The position numbers and the translations under genes are program-made. A stretch of DNA of 53,114 nt from Streptomyces ipomoeae 91-03 (lineage in GTDB: Bacteria > Actinomycetota > Actinomycetes > Streptomycetales > Streptomycetaceae). This document shows, piece after piece, positions 41,874 through 52,453 of this stretch. The first letter of the stretch is position 1. Every line of letters begins with the position of its first letter. The notes below the pieces were generated by a model, which saw only the letters and a list, made by a program, of their open reading frames with translations, did not search any database and was not told the origin of the DNA. The stretch lies in assembly GCF_000317595.1 (NCBI RefSeq), contig NZ_AEJC01000235.1, positions 1 to 53,114 on the forward strand, written 5' to 3'.

Positions 41874-42320
41874 TCAATTCTGGTGAGGGGGGCGGAGGGG
41901 CAGGGTGATCCAGATGCTCTTGCCGCGGCCGTCGGCGTCCGCGCGGACGACCGCCGTGCCGCCCAGGGCGAGGGTGAGCTCCATGACGGTGGCCAGACCG
42001 CCCGACCCGGTGCCGGTCACCGCGCCGTACAGCGGAGGCTGATACGGGTGACGGTCATGGACGGCGAAGGCCAGACAGTCCGGGCCCGACGCGTAGACCA
42101 CGGTCACCTGCGGGGAGAGGAGAGCGGCGTGCCGGACGCTGTTCGTGACCAGCTCACTCAGAATCAGCAGGGCCGGGTCCACGGTGGGATGGCGTAGCCC
42201 TATTCCCCACTCGACCAGCGCCTGCTCGGCGGTCTCGCGGGCGAGGCGGACGGCGGACGGTTCGGTCGGCAACGTGACCACGTGCCGGTAGGGCAGGGCT
42301 TCCGGCGGCGTGGGGATCAT
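41874..42320 (-). CDS. Anti-sigma-like ATP-binding protein (RsbW/HATPase_c_2)
   Basis: 148 residues. N-box ILSELVTNSVRHAALL, D-box FAVHDRHPYQPP and G-box SGGLATVMELTLALGG define a serine-kinase-type anti-sigma factor fold. Its ATG directly follows the stop of the flavin-binding-like gene, making it the last gene of the ArsR-SulP operon. A kinase of STAS-type proteins next to a transporter with a STAS domain suggests a functional link. Confidence 0.85.
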   Translation of the reverse strand: MIPTPPEALPYRHVVTLPTEPSAVRLARETAEQALVEWGIGLRHPTVDPALLILSELVTNSVRHAALLSPQVTVVYASGPDCLAFAVHDRHPYQPPLYGAVTGTGSGGLATVMELTLALGGTAVVRADADGRGKSIWITLPLRPPHQN

Positions 42321-42728
42321 TCACGCTTCCTCACGGACGAGGCGGAACCCGGTCACGGTCTTGGGGCGCAGGCGCAGCAGGGTGTCGTGCGGGCCGTGGG
42401 CCCAGCCGGACAGGGTGCGCCGGTGGTGCGCGGCCTCGTCGGGATCCGTGATCACCTCGGCCGGTCCGCAGACGGTGACCGTCCAGCCGGTGCCGTGCAC
42501 GGCGCGGATCTCGTCCACGTGGTACGTCACCGTCGCGGGCACCCCCGGCGCCGGGACCGGCGTGCGCACGACCAGTCGGCCGTACTCCCACACATGCCGG
42601 GCGGGCCGTACGACAGTCAGGTCCCGCTGCGCGTACACCAGCCGTCCCAGGCTGCTGCCTTCCAGCAGCCACAGGGCCTCCGCACCGGAGACCTCGACCA
42701 TACGGAGGGGGATGGGGGGAGTGCTCAT
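42321..42728 (-). CDS. Pyridoxamine-5'-phosphate oxidase-like (split-barrel) protein
   Basis: 135 residues from ATG 42728. Split-barrel FMN-binding-like pattern: EALWLLEGSSLGRLVYAQRD, LVVRTPVPAPGVPATVTYHV, GTGWTVTVCGPAEVITDPDE and RLRPKTVTGFRLVRE. Streptomyces has many such small proteins of unknown substrate, often in redox/stress operons. It overlaps the SulP gene stop by 4 bases. Confidence 0.78.
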   Translation of the reverse strand: MSTPPIPLRMVEVSGAEALWLLEGSSLGRLVYAQRDLTVVRPARHVWEYGRLVVRTPVPAPGVPATVTYHVDEIRAVHGTGWTVTVCGPAEVITDPDEAAHHRRTLSGWAHGPHDTLLRLRPKTVTGFRLVREEA

Positions 42729-44449
42729 CGCAGGGCTTCCTCGCCGGCGGTTCGGGGCTTCTGTGCGGTAGGGGCGGGCAGGACTCCGGCCGTCTCCAGG
42801 TGGCCGCGGGCGGCGTGGATCGCCTCGGGCGTGGTGGCGTACTCCCGGCCCTGGTGGCGCAGCAGGTCCAGCGCGCCGACGGAGTCGAGGACCTGGCGCT
42901 GGCCGGGACGGATCCCGGAGGCGAGGACGGCGATGCCACGACGCCGCAGCTTCTCCACGGCGTCCTTGAGGACGAGGGCGCCGGTGGCGTCCATCGTCGA
43001 CACCCGGGACATGCGCAGGATGACGACCCGTACGTCGGCGACCTCGGTCAGCTCCAGCAGGAAGCGGTGCGCGGCGGCGAAGAACAGCGGCCCGTCGATG
43101 CGGTAGGCCACGATGTGCTCGGCGAGCAGCGCGTGCTCCTCGGCGCTGTGGTCGCCGCGGTCGAGGGGGACCTGGTCGAAGCGGGCCTGTTTGGCCACGG
43201 CGCGCAGGGCCAGGGCGCCCGCGACGGCGAGGCCGATGATGACGGCGTACACGAGGTCCAGGGCCAGGGTCGCGACGGCGGTCAGGACGAGGATCAGCGC
43301 GTCGGAGCGGGTGGCCTTCGCCATGGCGCGCAGCGAGCCGACCTCGACCATGCGGATCGCGGTGGCGAGCAGGACTCCGGCGAGTGCGGCGAGGGGGATC
43401 TTCGAGACCAGGGGGGCCGCCGCGAAGACGATCACGGCGAGGATCGCGGCATGGGTCAGGGCGGCGAGCCGGGAACCCGCGCCCGTGCGGACGTTGACCG
43501 CGGTCCGGGCGATCGCGCCGGTCGCGGGGACACCGCCGAAGAGCGGGGCGGCGATGTTGGCCAGGCCCTGGCCGAACAGCTCCCGGTCGGGGTCGTGCTT
43601 CTGGCCCACGGTCATGCCGTCTGCGACCGACGCCGAGAGGAGGGACTCCAGGGCGGCCAGCGCGGCGACCGCGACGGCCGGGGCGAGCAGGGTGCCCAGT
43701 GAACCGAGGTCGAGGAAGGACAACGAGGGCGCGGGCAGCCCGGACGGCAGGTCGCCGATCGGTTGCGCCGCGTCCAGCCCGGCGGCCTGCGCGACGACCG
43801 TCGCGGCGATCACGGCCAGGATGGAGAACGGGACGGTCGGCCGCCACCGCGCTCCGGCCAGCATGACCACCGCGACGACGACGGCGAAGCCGAGTGCGGT
43901 CCAGTTCGGGGACTTGGCGAACTCCTCGACAGCCCGCCAGGTCACCACCAGCACCCGGTCGCCGTCCGGCTTGGGCACGCCGAGGGCGTTCGGGATCTGC
44001 TGCAGACCGATCACGCAGGCGATGCCGAGGGTGAAGCCCTCGACCACGGGGGCGGGAACGTACTGCATGTAACGGCCGGCCTTCAGCGCGGCCAGCGCCA
44101 CCAGCATCGCCCCGGCCATCAGACCGACCGTGAGGACGCCCGTCGGCCCGTACTCGCCCACGATGGGGACGAGGACCACGGTCATGGCGCCGGTCGGCCC
44201 CGACACCTGCAGATTCGATCCCCCGAAGAGCGCGGCGAGCGCACCCGCGACCACGGCGGTCGCCAGGCCCGCCTCCGCCCCCAGCCCGGAGGAGACGCCG
44301 AAGCCGAGGGCGAGCGGCAGTGCCACGATCGCCACGGTCAGCCCGGCCAGCAGATCCCGGCGCGGGTCGCGGCGCATCTCCGTCAGGTCGGCTCGGGCGG
44401 GCAGCAGCGAGGTGATCCGGGGCCAGGCCCGGCTGGTCCGGGAGGTCAT
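42725..44449 (-). CDS. SulP-family anion transporter with C-terminal STAS domain
   Basis: 574 residues from ATG 44449, ATGA overlap with the ArsR gene. Residues about 30-430 form the multi-helix SulP core (RDLLAGLTVAIVALPLALGF, LFGGSNLQVSGPTGAMTVVL, GGVPATGAIARTAVNVRTGA). Residues about 455-560 are a STAS domain (VVILRMSRVSTMDATGALVL). It probably moves sulfate, bicarbonate or another anion across the membrane. The STAS loop keeps D-A-T-G at the position where anti-sigma antagonists carry the phosphorylated Ser/Thr. It is co-transcribed with an RsbW-like ATPase. Confidence 0.9.
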   Translation of the reverse strand: MTSRTSRAWPRITSLLPARADLTEMRRDPRRDLLAGLTVAIVALPLALGFGVSSGLGAEAGLATAVVAGALAALFGGSNLQVSGPTGAMTVVLVPIVGEYGPTGVLTVGLMAGAMLVALAALKAGRYMQYVPAPVVEGFTLGIACVIGLQQIPNALGVPKPDGDRVLVVTWRAVEEFAKSPNWTALGFAVVVAVVMLAGARWRPTVPFSILAVIAATVVAQAAGLDAAQPIGDLPSGLPAPSLSFLDLGSLGTLLAPAVAVAALAALESLLSASVADGMTVGQKHDPDRELFGQGLANIAAPLFGGVPATGAIARTAVNVRTGAGSRLAALTHAAILAVIVFAAAPLVSKIPLAALAGVLLATAIRMVEVGSLRAMAKATRSDALILVLTAVATLALDLVYAVIIGLAVAGALALRAVAKQARFDQVPLDRGDHSAEEHALLAEHIVAYRIDGPLFFAAAHRFLLELTEVADVRVVILRMSRVSTMDATGALVLKDAVEKLRRRGIAVLASGIRPGQRQVLDSVGALDLLRHQGREYATTPEAIHAARGHLETAGVLPAPTAQKPRTAGEEALR

Positions 44450-44787
44450 CGCGTGGCGACCTCCGCTTTCCGCAGCTCGGCGAGGAGTTCGCCCTGCCCG
44501 GCCAGCATCTCGGTCAGGATTCGCCGCGCGGCCTTCATCAAGTCGGCGACGTCCCCGCCGGCCAGCTCGTAGACAACGGTCGAGCCCTCGCGGGTAGCGG
44601 TGACGAGCCCCGAGCGGCGCAACACGGCCAGCTGCTGGGAGAGGCCGGAGGGCTCCACCCCGATGGCGGTGAGCAGGTCCCGCACCGGCATCGGTCCGTC
44701 CTGCAGGGACTCCAGCACCCGTATCCGTACGGGATGGCCCAGCATCCGGAAGAACTCGGCCTTGGCCTGGTAGAGCGGAACGGACAC
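44446..44787 (-). CDS. ArsR-family regulator (second), operon leader
   Basis: 113 residues from GTG 44787 (CGAGGG upstream; frame open to GTG 44814). Winged helix YQAKAEFFRMLGHPVRIRVL, VRDLLTAIGVEPSGLSQQLA, GSTVVYELAGGDVADLMKAA. It is first in an operon with SulP, the split-barrel protein and the ATPase, and probably represses it through the AATTGC-N8-GCAATT site 104 bases upstream. No metal-binding cysteines seen. Confidence 0.88.
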   Translation of the reverse strand: MSVPLYQAKAEFFRMLGHPVRIRVLESLQDGPMPVRDLLTAIGVEPSGLSQQLAVLRRSGLVTATREGSTVVYELAGGDVADLMKAARRILTEMLAGQGELLAELRKAEVATR

Positions 44788-45490
44788 GACCCTCGGCTTC
44801 CCTGCGAGCCCCACCCCTCGGGGTGTCGGGGTGGATACGAAAGGCTGCGCCCTCGGCTATCTGCGAGCACAGCCAGCACAGCATCTAGCCAATTGCGAAA
44901 TTTTGCAATTCAGCATCAAGCTGCCGCATCGGCGCTCCCGCCATGGACGGGCCGGCGGGATCGGTCCCGCCTTCGGTGACGCACGCCGGCGAGGTGCCCG
45001 GCCGCGGCTGGGCCGGGTGTGACGATCACCTGGACGCGACGGTCCGCCGCTGTACGGACAGCGGCCGGTGACCGAGCGGGGAGCGGCACTCCGGCTTCGG
45101 CGAACCTGCACATCGATTGCGCAACCGCGCCACAGGGCGCCGTGGATCTGCACAACGGTCTGCCCGATGGTGCCCTGTTGGCGCCGAGTGCACTGTTCGG
45201 CATCGCGATGGCAAGACCCGTGGCCCCCCGGTGCCGCGCAGGTATGTGGAGAAGTCGTTCTCAAGCCGTGCGGCCGTCGGCACGGAATGGCCGCCTGGGC
45301 GTTCAACGGCCCTGGTGGGAGCGTTGGTTGATTGGATGCCCGGCGAGCTCCGTGCTTTGATCCTCTGCGCCGCGGGGGTCGCACAAAGGTTTCCGGAACC
45401 GGGTGCCGCGCCCCTGTGGCCGAGGCCCGCCATCTGTCCCCAGCGGGGCCACCCCCCTTGTGGATCATCCATACGAAGGGAAGTCTCCTC
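44788..45490. other. Long intergenic region
   Basis: Holds the second ArsR operator near 44891 and presumably the promoter of the peptide gene at 45491. Between about 44920 and 45470 several frames are open, but none has convincing codon use, start and ribosome site together. I see no gene there. Confidence 0.5.
44891..44910. promoter_or_regulatory. ArsR operator, AATTGC-N8-GCAATT (second)
   Basis: Perfect 6-bp arms, spacer GAAATTTT, in an AT-rich island 104 bases upstream of the second ArsR gene. Same arms and spacing as 41852-41871. Confidence 0.7.
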
Positions 45491-45700
45491 ATGAACTCCG
45501 CTCCCCAGGTCGAGACCGTAGAGCTCTCCGACGCCGCGCTCGACAACGTCTCCGGTGGCCTGAGCCCGCACGTCAGCGTCGTCGCCGGCCCGACGGCGGT
45601 CAGCGACGCGAATGTCCTGGCCCAGGTCGGCGCGGTCAAGGACCAGGTCCTGGGCACCGTCGACCAGTACCACCAGGTCGGCGTCAACGTCTCCTTCTGA
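45491..45700 (+). CDS. Orphan peptide with double-glycine leader
   Basis: 69 residues from ATG 45491 with GAAGGGA upstream. The N-terminal part MNSAPQVETVELSDAALDNV ends in SGG, the pattern of double-glycine leaders of exported or ribosomally modified peptides (…LD-x-VSGG). The remainder (LSPHVSVVAGPTAVSDANVL, then AQVGAVKDQVLGTVDQYHQV) is Val/Ala-rich and lacks Cys, so it is not a lanthionine substrate. No maturase or peptidase-transporter is adjacent; the nearby ABC system is of the import type. Streptomyces genomes carry similar leaders labelled type-A2 lantipeptide. Function unknown. Confidence 0.68.
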   Translation: MNSAPQVETVELSDAALDNVSGGLSPHVSVVAGPTAVSDANVLAQVGAVKDQVLGTVDQYHQVGVNVSF

Positions 45701-45726
45701 TCGACAGGTCTCCTTCTGATCGACAG
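45689..45726 (+). repeat. 19-bp perfect tandem duplication at the peptide stop codon
   Basis: GTCTCCTTCTGATCGACAG occurs at 45689-45707 and 45708-45726. It contains the last codons (VSF) and the TGA stop of the peptide gene, so the second unit lies just after the stop. Confidence 0.9.
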
Positions 45727-45806
45727 CCCGCACACCATGCGCTGAGCCCCCTCCGGCCGGTCGGTACGGTCCGGATGCGGGCGCTGACGCAGGTTGTACG
45801 GAACGA

Positions 45807-45864
45807 CGAAGCTCCTGGCGGCAACGGGGTCTCACCAAGACGTCCGTGACTGCCAGGAGCTTCG
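45807..45864. terminator. Long-stem hairpin between converging genes
   Basis: CGAAGCTCCTGGC (45807-45819) is complementary to 45852-45864 across a 32-base loop. It sits between the peptide gene and the converging substrate-binding protein gene, so it is probably a shared terminator. The large loop is unusual. Confidence 0.55.
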
Positions 45865-45874
45865 TGCGCAGCGG

Positions 45875-47563
45875 TCAGGTCGTCGACTTCAGCCGGAAGA
45901 TCCACGTGCCGTTGGACAGGTCGAAGGACGTGATGCCCGAGCCCTCGAAGGCGAGGCCCCGGCCGACGGCGTAGACCTCGTCCTCGGTGAAGAGGGGGAC
46001 GTAGGGGACCTGGTCGGCGACGGCGGAGAGGATCGTCCTGGTGGCGTTCCAGCGGGTGGTGTCGGAACCGGCGGTGGTGACGACCGACTGGGCCCTGTCG
46101 ACCTCCGGGGTGGTCCAGTTGGCGATGTTGATCTTCTGGGGGCCGATGTTGGCCTTGCCGACCAGCTTGCCGAGGAGGGGGGCCGGGTCGGGGTAGCTCG
46201 CGCCGAAGCCGAAGGGGAGGGTGATGTCGGTCAGTTCGTGCTTGAAGAACTTGCCGTACCACTCGTTCGCGGTGACCGGCTTCGGGGTGATCTTCACACC
46301 GAGCGGCTTCATGTTCTGCTGGATGTTGAGGGCGGCGAGTTCCTGCCAGGGATAGTCCTTGACGTACTCGATGGTCGCCGAGAAGCCCTTCGGGTGGGCC
46401 GACTTCGCCAGCTCCGCCCTGGCCTCGTCCTCGCTCAGCCCGTACTGGGGCAGGTCGGCCAGGAAGTCCTCGGCCGCCTGCCGGGAGCCGGCCACGCCCG
46501 CCAGTTCGCCGGCGGGGACGAGGCCGGTCATCGGCTGGGCGTACGAGCCGAAGGCGGCCTTCATGATGCCCGCGCGGTCCACCGAGTGGGCGACGGCCCT
46601 GCGGACGTGGACGTCGTCGAAGGGTGCCCGGGTGACGTCCATGGCCAGGAAGTCCTGCGACAGGGACGGGGAGGCGTAGACGGTCGCGCCGGGTACGGCC
46701 TTCCACTGGGCGGCGCTCTTGCGGTCGGTGATCGGGCCGCCGTCGATGTCGCCGGAGCGCAGGGCGAGTTGGCGGGCCGTGTCGTCGGGGATGACGGAGA
46801 AGACGACCTTGTCGGCGGATGGCCTGGGTGTGCGGGTGTACTCCGGGTTCCGGACCAGTGTGATCTTCTCTGCGGTGTGGGAGGCGACCTTGTACGGGCC
46901 GGTGCCGACGGGTGCCGTTCCCGCGTTCCCCAGCGTCTTCGTGTGCGCCTTCGCGTACTCGGCCTCCTCCACGAGGGTGGTGATGGCGATGCCGGCGCGG
47001 GCCGTCGGGACGGGGGCCTTGAGTTTCACGGTCACCTCCATGGGACCGGTCACCTCGACACTGTCCACCTGCTGGCCGACGGCCGAGGTCTGCGCCGTGG
47101 CCGCCGAGAAGTGCTCGATGCTCCAGGCGACGTCCTGCGCGGTCATCTCCGCGCCGCTGGAGAACTTCACCCCCGAGCGGAGCTTGTACACGATCGTCGT
47201 GGCGTTCGGCTGGGTCACCGAGGTGGCGAGGTTGGGCGTGAACTCGCCGGTGCTGGAGACGCGCTCCAGGGGCTCGGTCACGAGTGACATGACCGCGCCG
47301 GTCGAGTTGTTGTCGTAGCTCTTGGCGTAGTCGAGCGACGCCGGGGCGTTGGGCAGCGCCCAATTGACGACCGGTATCGCCTTGTCCGTCGTTCTGGCCG
47401 CGTTCCTGGTCTCGGCGTCGTCGCCGTTGGCGCCGGTGCAGGCGGTGGCGGCGAATGTGGTGAGGGTGGTCAGGAGGGCGGTGGCCAGCATCGTTCGCCG
47501 CCGGGGGGCGAAGGGCTTGGCGAGCGGTCGGGCGGAGGAGGTGGGGGAGGAGGTGGGGGGCAT
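45875..47563 (-). CDS. Oligopeptide/dipeptide ABC transporter substrate-binding lipoprotein
   Basis: 562 residues. An N-terminal twin-basic region and hydrophobic segment end in lipobox ATAC (near residue 42), so it is an exported lipoprotein. The SBP_bac_5 fold follows: ASLDYAKSYDNNSTGAVMSL, YKLRSGVKFSSGAEMTAQDV, GTGPYKVASHTAEKITLVRN, IPDDTARQLALRSGDIDGG. It delivers peptides or similar solutes to the permeases encoded upstream. It is last in a four-gene minus-strand operon (permease, permease, ATPase, binding protein). Confidence 0.92.
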   Translation of the reverse strand: MPPTSSPTSSARPLAKPFAPRRRTMLATALLTTLTTFAATACTGANGDDAETRNAARTTDKAIPVVNWALPNAPASLDYAKSYDNNSTGAVMSLVTEPLERVSSTGEFTPNLATSVTQPNATTIVYKLRSGVKFSSGAEMTAQDVAWSIEHFSAATAQTSAVGQQVDSVEVTGPMEVTVKLKAPVPTARAGIAITTLVEEAEYAKAHTKTLGNAGTAPVGTGPYKVASHTAEKITLVRNPEYTRTPRPSADKVVFSVIPDDTARQLALRSGDIDGGPITDRKSAAQWKAVPGATVYASPSLSQDFLAMDVTRAPFDDVHVRRAVAHSVDRAGIMKAAFGSYAQPMTGLVPAGELAGVAGSRQAAEDFLADLPQYGLSEDEARAELAKSAHPKGFSATIEYVKDYPWQELAALNIQQNMKPLGVKITPKPVTANEWYGKFFKHELTDITLPFGFGASYPDPAPLLGKLVGKANIGPQKINIANWTTPEVDRAQSVVTTAGSDTTRWNATRTILSAVADQVPYVPLFTEDEVYAVGRGLAFEGSGITSFDLSNGTWIFRLKSTT

Positions 47564-47612
47564 CTTTTTCTTTCCTTGTGGGGGTGTTCGGGCAGGGGGG
47601 TTCGGGCAGGGG

Positions 47613-49504
<1,892 letters not shown>

Positions 49505-49508
<4 letters not shown>

Positions 49509-50494
49509 CGCCGGTCCGTCCCGGCGGTGCGGCGGTCGTACATCCAGTCTCCCAGGAGCGTGACACCGACCGCGGTGATGATGATCATCAGGCCGGGGGC
49601 CAGGGACAGGTAGGGGTTGACGGTGAGCAGGCTCTGGCCCTGGCGCAGGAGTTCGCCCCAGTCGGGGGTGCCCGGGGGGACGCCGAGTCCGAGGTAGGAG
49701 AGGCCGGAGAGGCCGATCAGCGCTCCGACGAAGTCGAGGAGGAAGGTCGCGAGGACCGTGGGGAGGATGTTCGGCAGGATGTGGCGGAACATGATCCGGG
49801 GGGCGGACAGGCCCAGGGTCCGGGCGGCTTCGACGTACGGCAGCCGGGCCTGTACGAGGGTGGTGTTGCGGCAGAGGCGGATCTGCGCCGGGAGGGACAG
49901 CAGGGTCAGGACGGCGACGGCGAGCCAGTAGCCGCCGAGCCATTGGCTGTCGAGCCCTTGGCCGGTGCCGCCGTCGCCGACGCCCCCGTCGCCCCCGTCG
50001 CCGGTGCCGATCACCCCGACCACCACGATGACCAGCAGCATCGCGGGGAAGGCGTAGATCAGGTCGGCGAACCGGTTCACGACGGCGTCCAGGAGGCCGC
50101 CGCGGTATCCGGCCGCCACGCCGAGGGGAACGCCCAGCAGCAGTACGCCGATCGCCACGCAGAGCGGGCCGACCACGGCCGTGCGGGTGCCGGCGACGAC
50201 CTGGGAGAGGACGTCCCGGCCCAGGCTGTCGGTGCCGAGCCAGTGCCCGTCACCGGGACCGGCCGCGCCGCGCATCAGGTCCTGGTGCGCGGGGTCGTAC
50301 GGGGCGAGCCCGCCGCCCGCGACGACGAGCAGGGCGATGCCGGCGACGGCCGCCGCGGCGAGGACCACCAGCACGGGAGGACGCCCCGGGCCCCGGCCCC
50401 GTACGTCGGAGGGGTCCGGAGTGGGGTCCGAGCCCGGGGCGGGGGGCGGGCTCGTGGCGACGTCCGAATCCGTGGTGGGGTCCGGGTGTGGCAT
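49505..50494 (-). CDS. ABC transporter permease (DppC/OppC type)
   Basis: 329 residues. A Pro/Asp-rich cytoplasmic N-terminus (about 50 residues) precedes about six membrane helices. The BPD_transp_1 EAA-like loop YVEAARTLGLSAPRIMFRHI and the N-terminal HWLGTDSLGRDVLSQVVAGT are typical of DppC. Gly-rich insert GTGDGGDGGVGDGG (about residues 170-185) is unusual. It overlaps both neighbours by 1-4 bases. Confidence 0.92.
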
Positions 50495-51459
50495 CAGGAC
50501 TCCCCCTCCGCGTGCAGGCGGATCCGTGGGTCGAGGAGGAAGGTGAGCAGGTCGACGAGCAGGTTGATCACGATGACGAGGGCGCCGAGCAGCAGGGTGA
50601 GGCCCTGGACGACCGGTACGTCCTCGGAGGCGACCGCCGACAGCAGGAGTGAGCCCGCGCCGGGCAGGGAGAACACCTGCTCGATGAAGATGCCGGAGCC
50701 GAGCGGGGCGATGAGGAGGAGGCCGGCGCTGGTGACCACCGGGGGCGCGGAGTTGCGCAGCACGTAACGGAACAGGACCCGTGCCGGGCTCAGTCCGCGC
50801 AGTCGGGCGAAGGTGACGTAGTCCTGCCGCGTCACCGTCAGGGTGGCCGCCCTGGTCTGCCGGATGACGACGGCCGACAGTACGGTCGCCAGCGCGACGG
50901 CGGGCAGCGTCAGATGCGTGACCCGGTCGGCGAAGCCCTCACCCGCGCCGTACACCGGGAACCAGCCCAGGACGACGCCGAAGACGTACAGCAGGACGAT
51001 GGACAGGGCGTGGACGGGGGCGCCGAAACCGACCGTGGCCAGCAGTGAGATGCCCCGGTCGGCGGTCCGGCCGCGCCGGATGCCGGCGGCCATGCCGAGG
51101 GGGACGCCCACCAGGAGGGCGAGCAGCAGGCAGTAGAGCGCCAGTTCGGCGGTGAGGGCCATGCGGCCGTAGATGATGTCGGCGACCGGGGTGCCCGGCT
51201 GCACGGAGATCGACCGGCCGAGGTCGAGGTGAACGGCGTCGGAGAGCCAGTGCAGGTACTGGACGGCGAAGGGGTCGTCGAGGTGGTGCCGGGCGCGCAG
51301 CTCGGCCACGAGTTCCGGGGTCGCGGGGCGGGTGCCGAGGAGGGTCTGGATCGGTGTGCCCGGGCTCGCGGCGAGCAGGGCGAAGACCAGGAAGCTGAGA
51401 GCCGACAGCAGGAGCAGCCCGGCGCACAGCCGTCTGAGGACGAAGGCAGCGATGCCCAT
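50494..51459 (-). CDS. ABC transporter permease (DppB/OppB type)
   Basis: 321 residues from ATG 51459; the frame is open further to 51513 but that part is not conserved. Membrane helix FVLRRLCAGLLLLSALSFLV at the start is the usual DppB opening, then PGTPIQTLLGTRPATPELVA, LDLGRSISVQPGTPVADIIY and the coupling loop VTFARLRGLSPARVLFRYVL. It pairs with the DppC-type permease. First gene of the operon. Confidence 0.9.
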   Translation of the reverse strand: MGIAAFVLRRLCAGLLLLSALSFLVFALLAASPGTPIQTLLGTRPATPELVAELRARHHLDDPFAVQYLHWLSDAVHLDLGRSISVQPGTPVADIIYGRMALTAELALYCLLLALLVGVPLGMAAGIRRGRTADRGISLLATVGFGAPVHALSIVLLYVFGVVLGWFPVYGAGEGFADRVTHLTLPAVALATVLSAVVIRQTRAATLTVTRQDYVTFARLRGLSPARVLFRYVLRNSAPPVVTSAGLLLIAPLGSGIFIEQVFSLPGAGSLLLSAVASEDVPVVQGLTLLLGALVIVINLLVDLLTFLLDPRIRLHAEGES

Positions 51460-51864
51460 TCGTGGACGAACCGACCCTTCCCCGGGCGGGCTTCGTCCTG
51501 TGACCGGGATCAACCGGTCGGCCGCCGCCCGTCACGCCCGCTACGCACGTAACCCGTGACACCTGTGACACATGTGACGCACGACCGGATGTGGGGAAGG
51601 AGGCGACCCGCGCCTTACATCTCGGTCCGCCGGAACTCTACGATCCGCCTTCCCACCGAGACAAGATCTTGAAGACTTGAGAACCGGATGCGCACATGTC
51701 ACCCACGTCGTCTCAACTCCCTTGACGCCCAGGGGCCTTACGGCGTTCACCGAGGCCGAGGGGTGACCGTGGAGGGCAAGGGGGGCCGCGGCCGGCGGGG
51801 ACGGCCGTGGTTAGCCTGAGCGCCGCTGCCTCAAGCGTTCCCTCCCTGGTCGATCGGAAGTCTC
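51460..51864. other. Divergent promoter region
   Basis: 405 bases between the divergent ABC operon and acetyltransferase gene. It holds three GTGACA/GTGACG units in close series (about 51556-51580) and the palindrome CAAGATCTTG (51662-51671), either of which could be a regulator site. I see no gene. Confidence 0.5.
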
Positions 51865-52401
51865 ATGCTCAGTCATCCCCTTGCCGCCGGGGCCGAGTTG
51901 CGTGCGCTCGAACCCTGGCGGGCGCGGGAGTTCCACGAGTTCGTCGAACGGTCGGGGGTCCACCTCGCCCCCTGGCTGCCGTGGGCGACGGCCATCGACG
52001 ACGTGCCCAAGGCCGAGGCCTGGCTGCGTGGTTACGCCGAGGACCAGATCCGGGACGGCAGGCGCCTCTACGGCATCTGGCTCGACGGTCTCCTCGTGGG
52101 CGGCGCCGGTTTCGCCACGTTCGACGCCCGCAACGGAACCTGCTCCCTGGGCGCCTGGCTCGCACCGGAGGCCCGCGGCCGGGGGCTGGTCACCCTCGCC
52201 GCCCGCCATCTGATCGACTGGGCCGTCCACACCCGGGGCCTGTCCCGGGTGGAGTGGTCGGCGGCGACCGCCAACACCTCCAGCCTCGCCGTGGCCAGGC
52301 GCCTCGGCATGCGGCGTGAGGGCGTACTGCGCTCGGCATTGGACCTGGACGGCGTCCGGCATGACGTGGAGGTGTGGTCGCTGGTCGTGGAGCGGGGGTG
52401 A
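51865..52401 (+). CDS. GNAT-family N-acetyltransferase (RimJ/RimL type)
   Basis: 178 residues from ATG 51865. Opening ELRALEPWRAREFHEFVERS and the SAPWLPW-like HLAPWLPWATAIDDV are typical of the RimJ/RimL group; the acetyl-CoA loop is in LGAWLAPEARGRGLVTLAAR (R/Q-x-x-G-x-G/A), followed by NTSSLAVARRLGMRREGVLR. It would acetylate an amino group of a protein N-terminus or small molecule; the target is unknown. Confidence 0.9.
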   Translation: MLSHPLAAGAELRALEPWRAREFHEFVERSGVHLAPWLPWATAIDDVPKAEAWLRGYAEDQIRDGRRLYGIWLDGLLVGGAGFATFDARNGTCSLGAWLAPEARGRGLVTLAARHLIDWAVHTRGLSRVEWSAATANTSSLAVARRLGMRREGVLRSALDLDGVRHDVEVWSLVVERG

Positions 52402-52453
52402 GCGAGCGCGCTCAGGTCGAGCACGACCCGTCACCGGGGGATGCGGGCGCCTG

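Noticed and set aside
44920..45470. Gene in the long gap before the orphan peptide
   Set aside because: Open frames on both strands have non-Streptomyces codon use and no coherent start with ribosome site.
45491..45700. Lanthipeptide precursor
   Set aside because: There is no Cys in the core and no lanthionine synthetase nearby.
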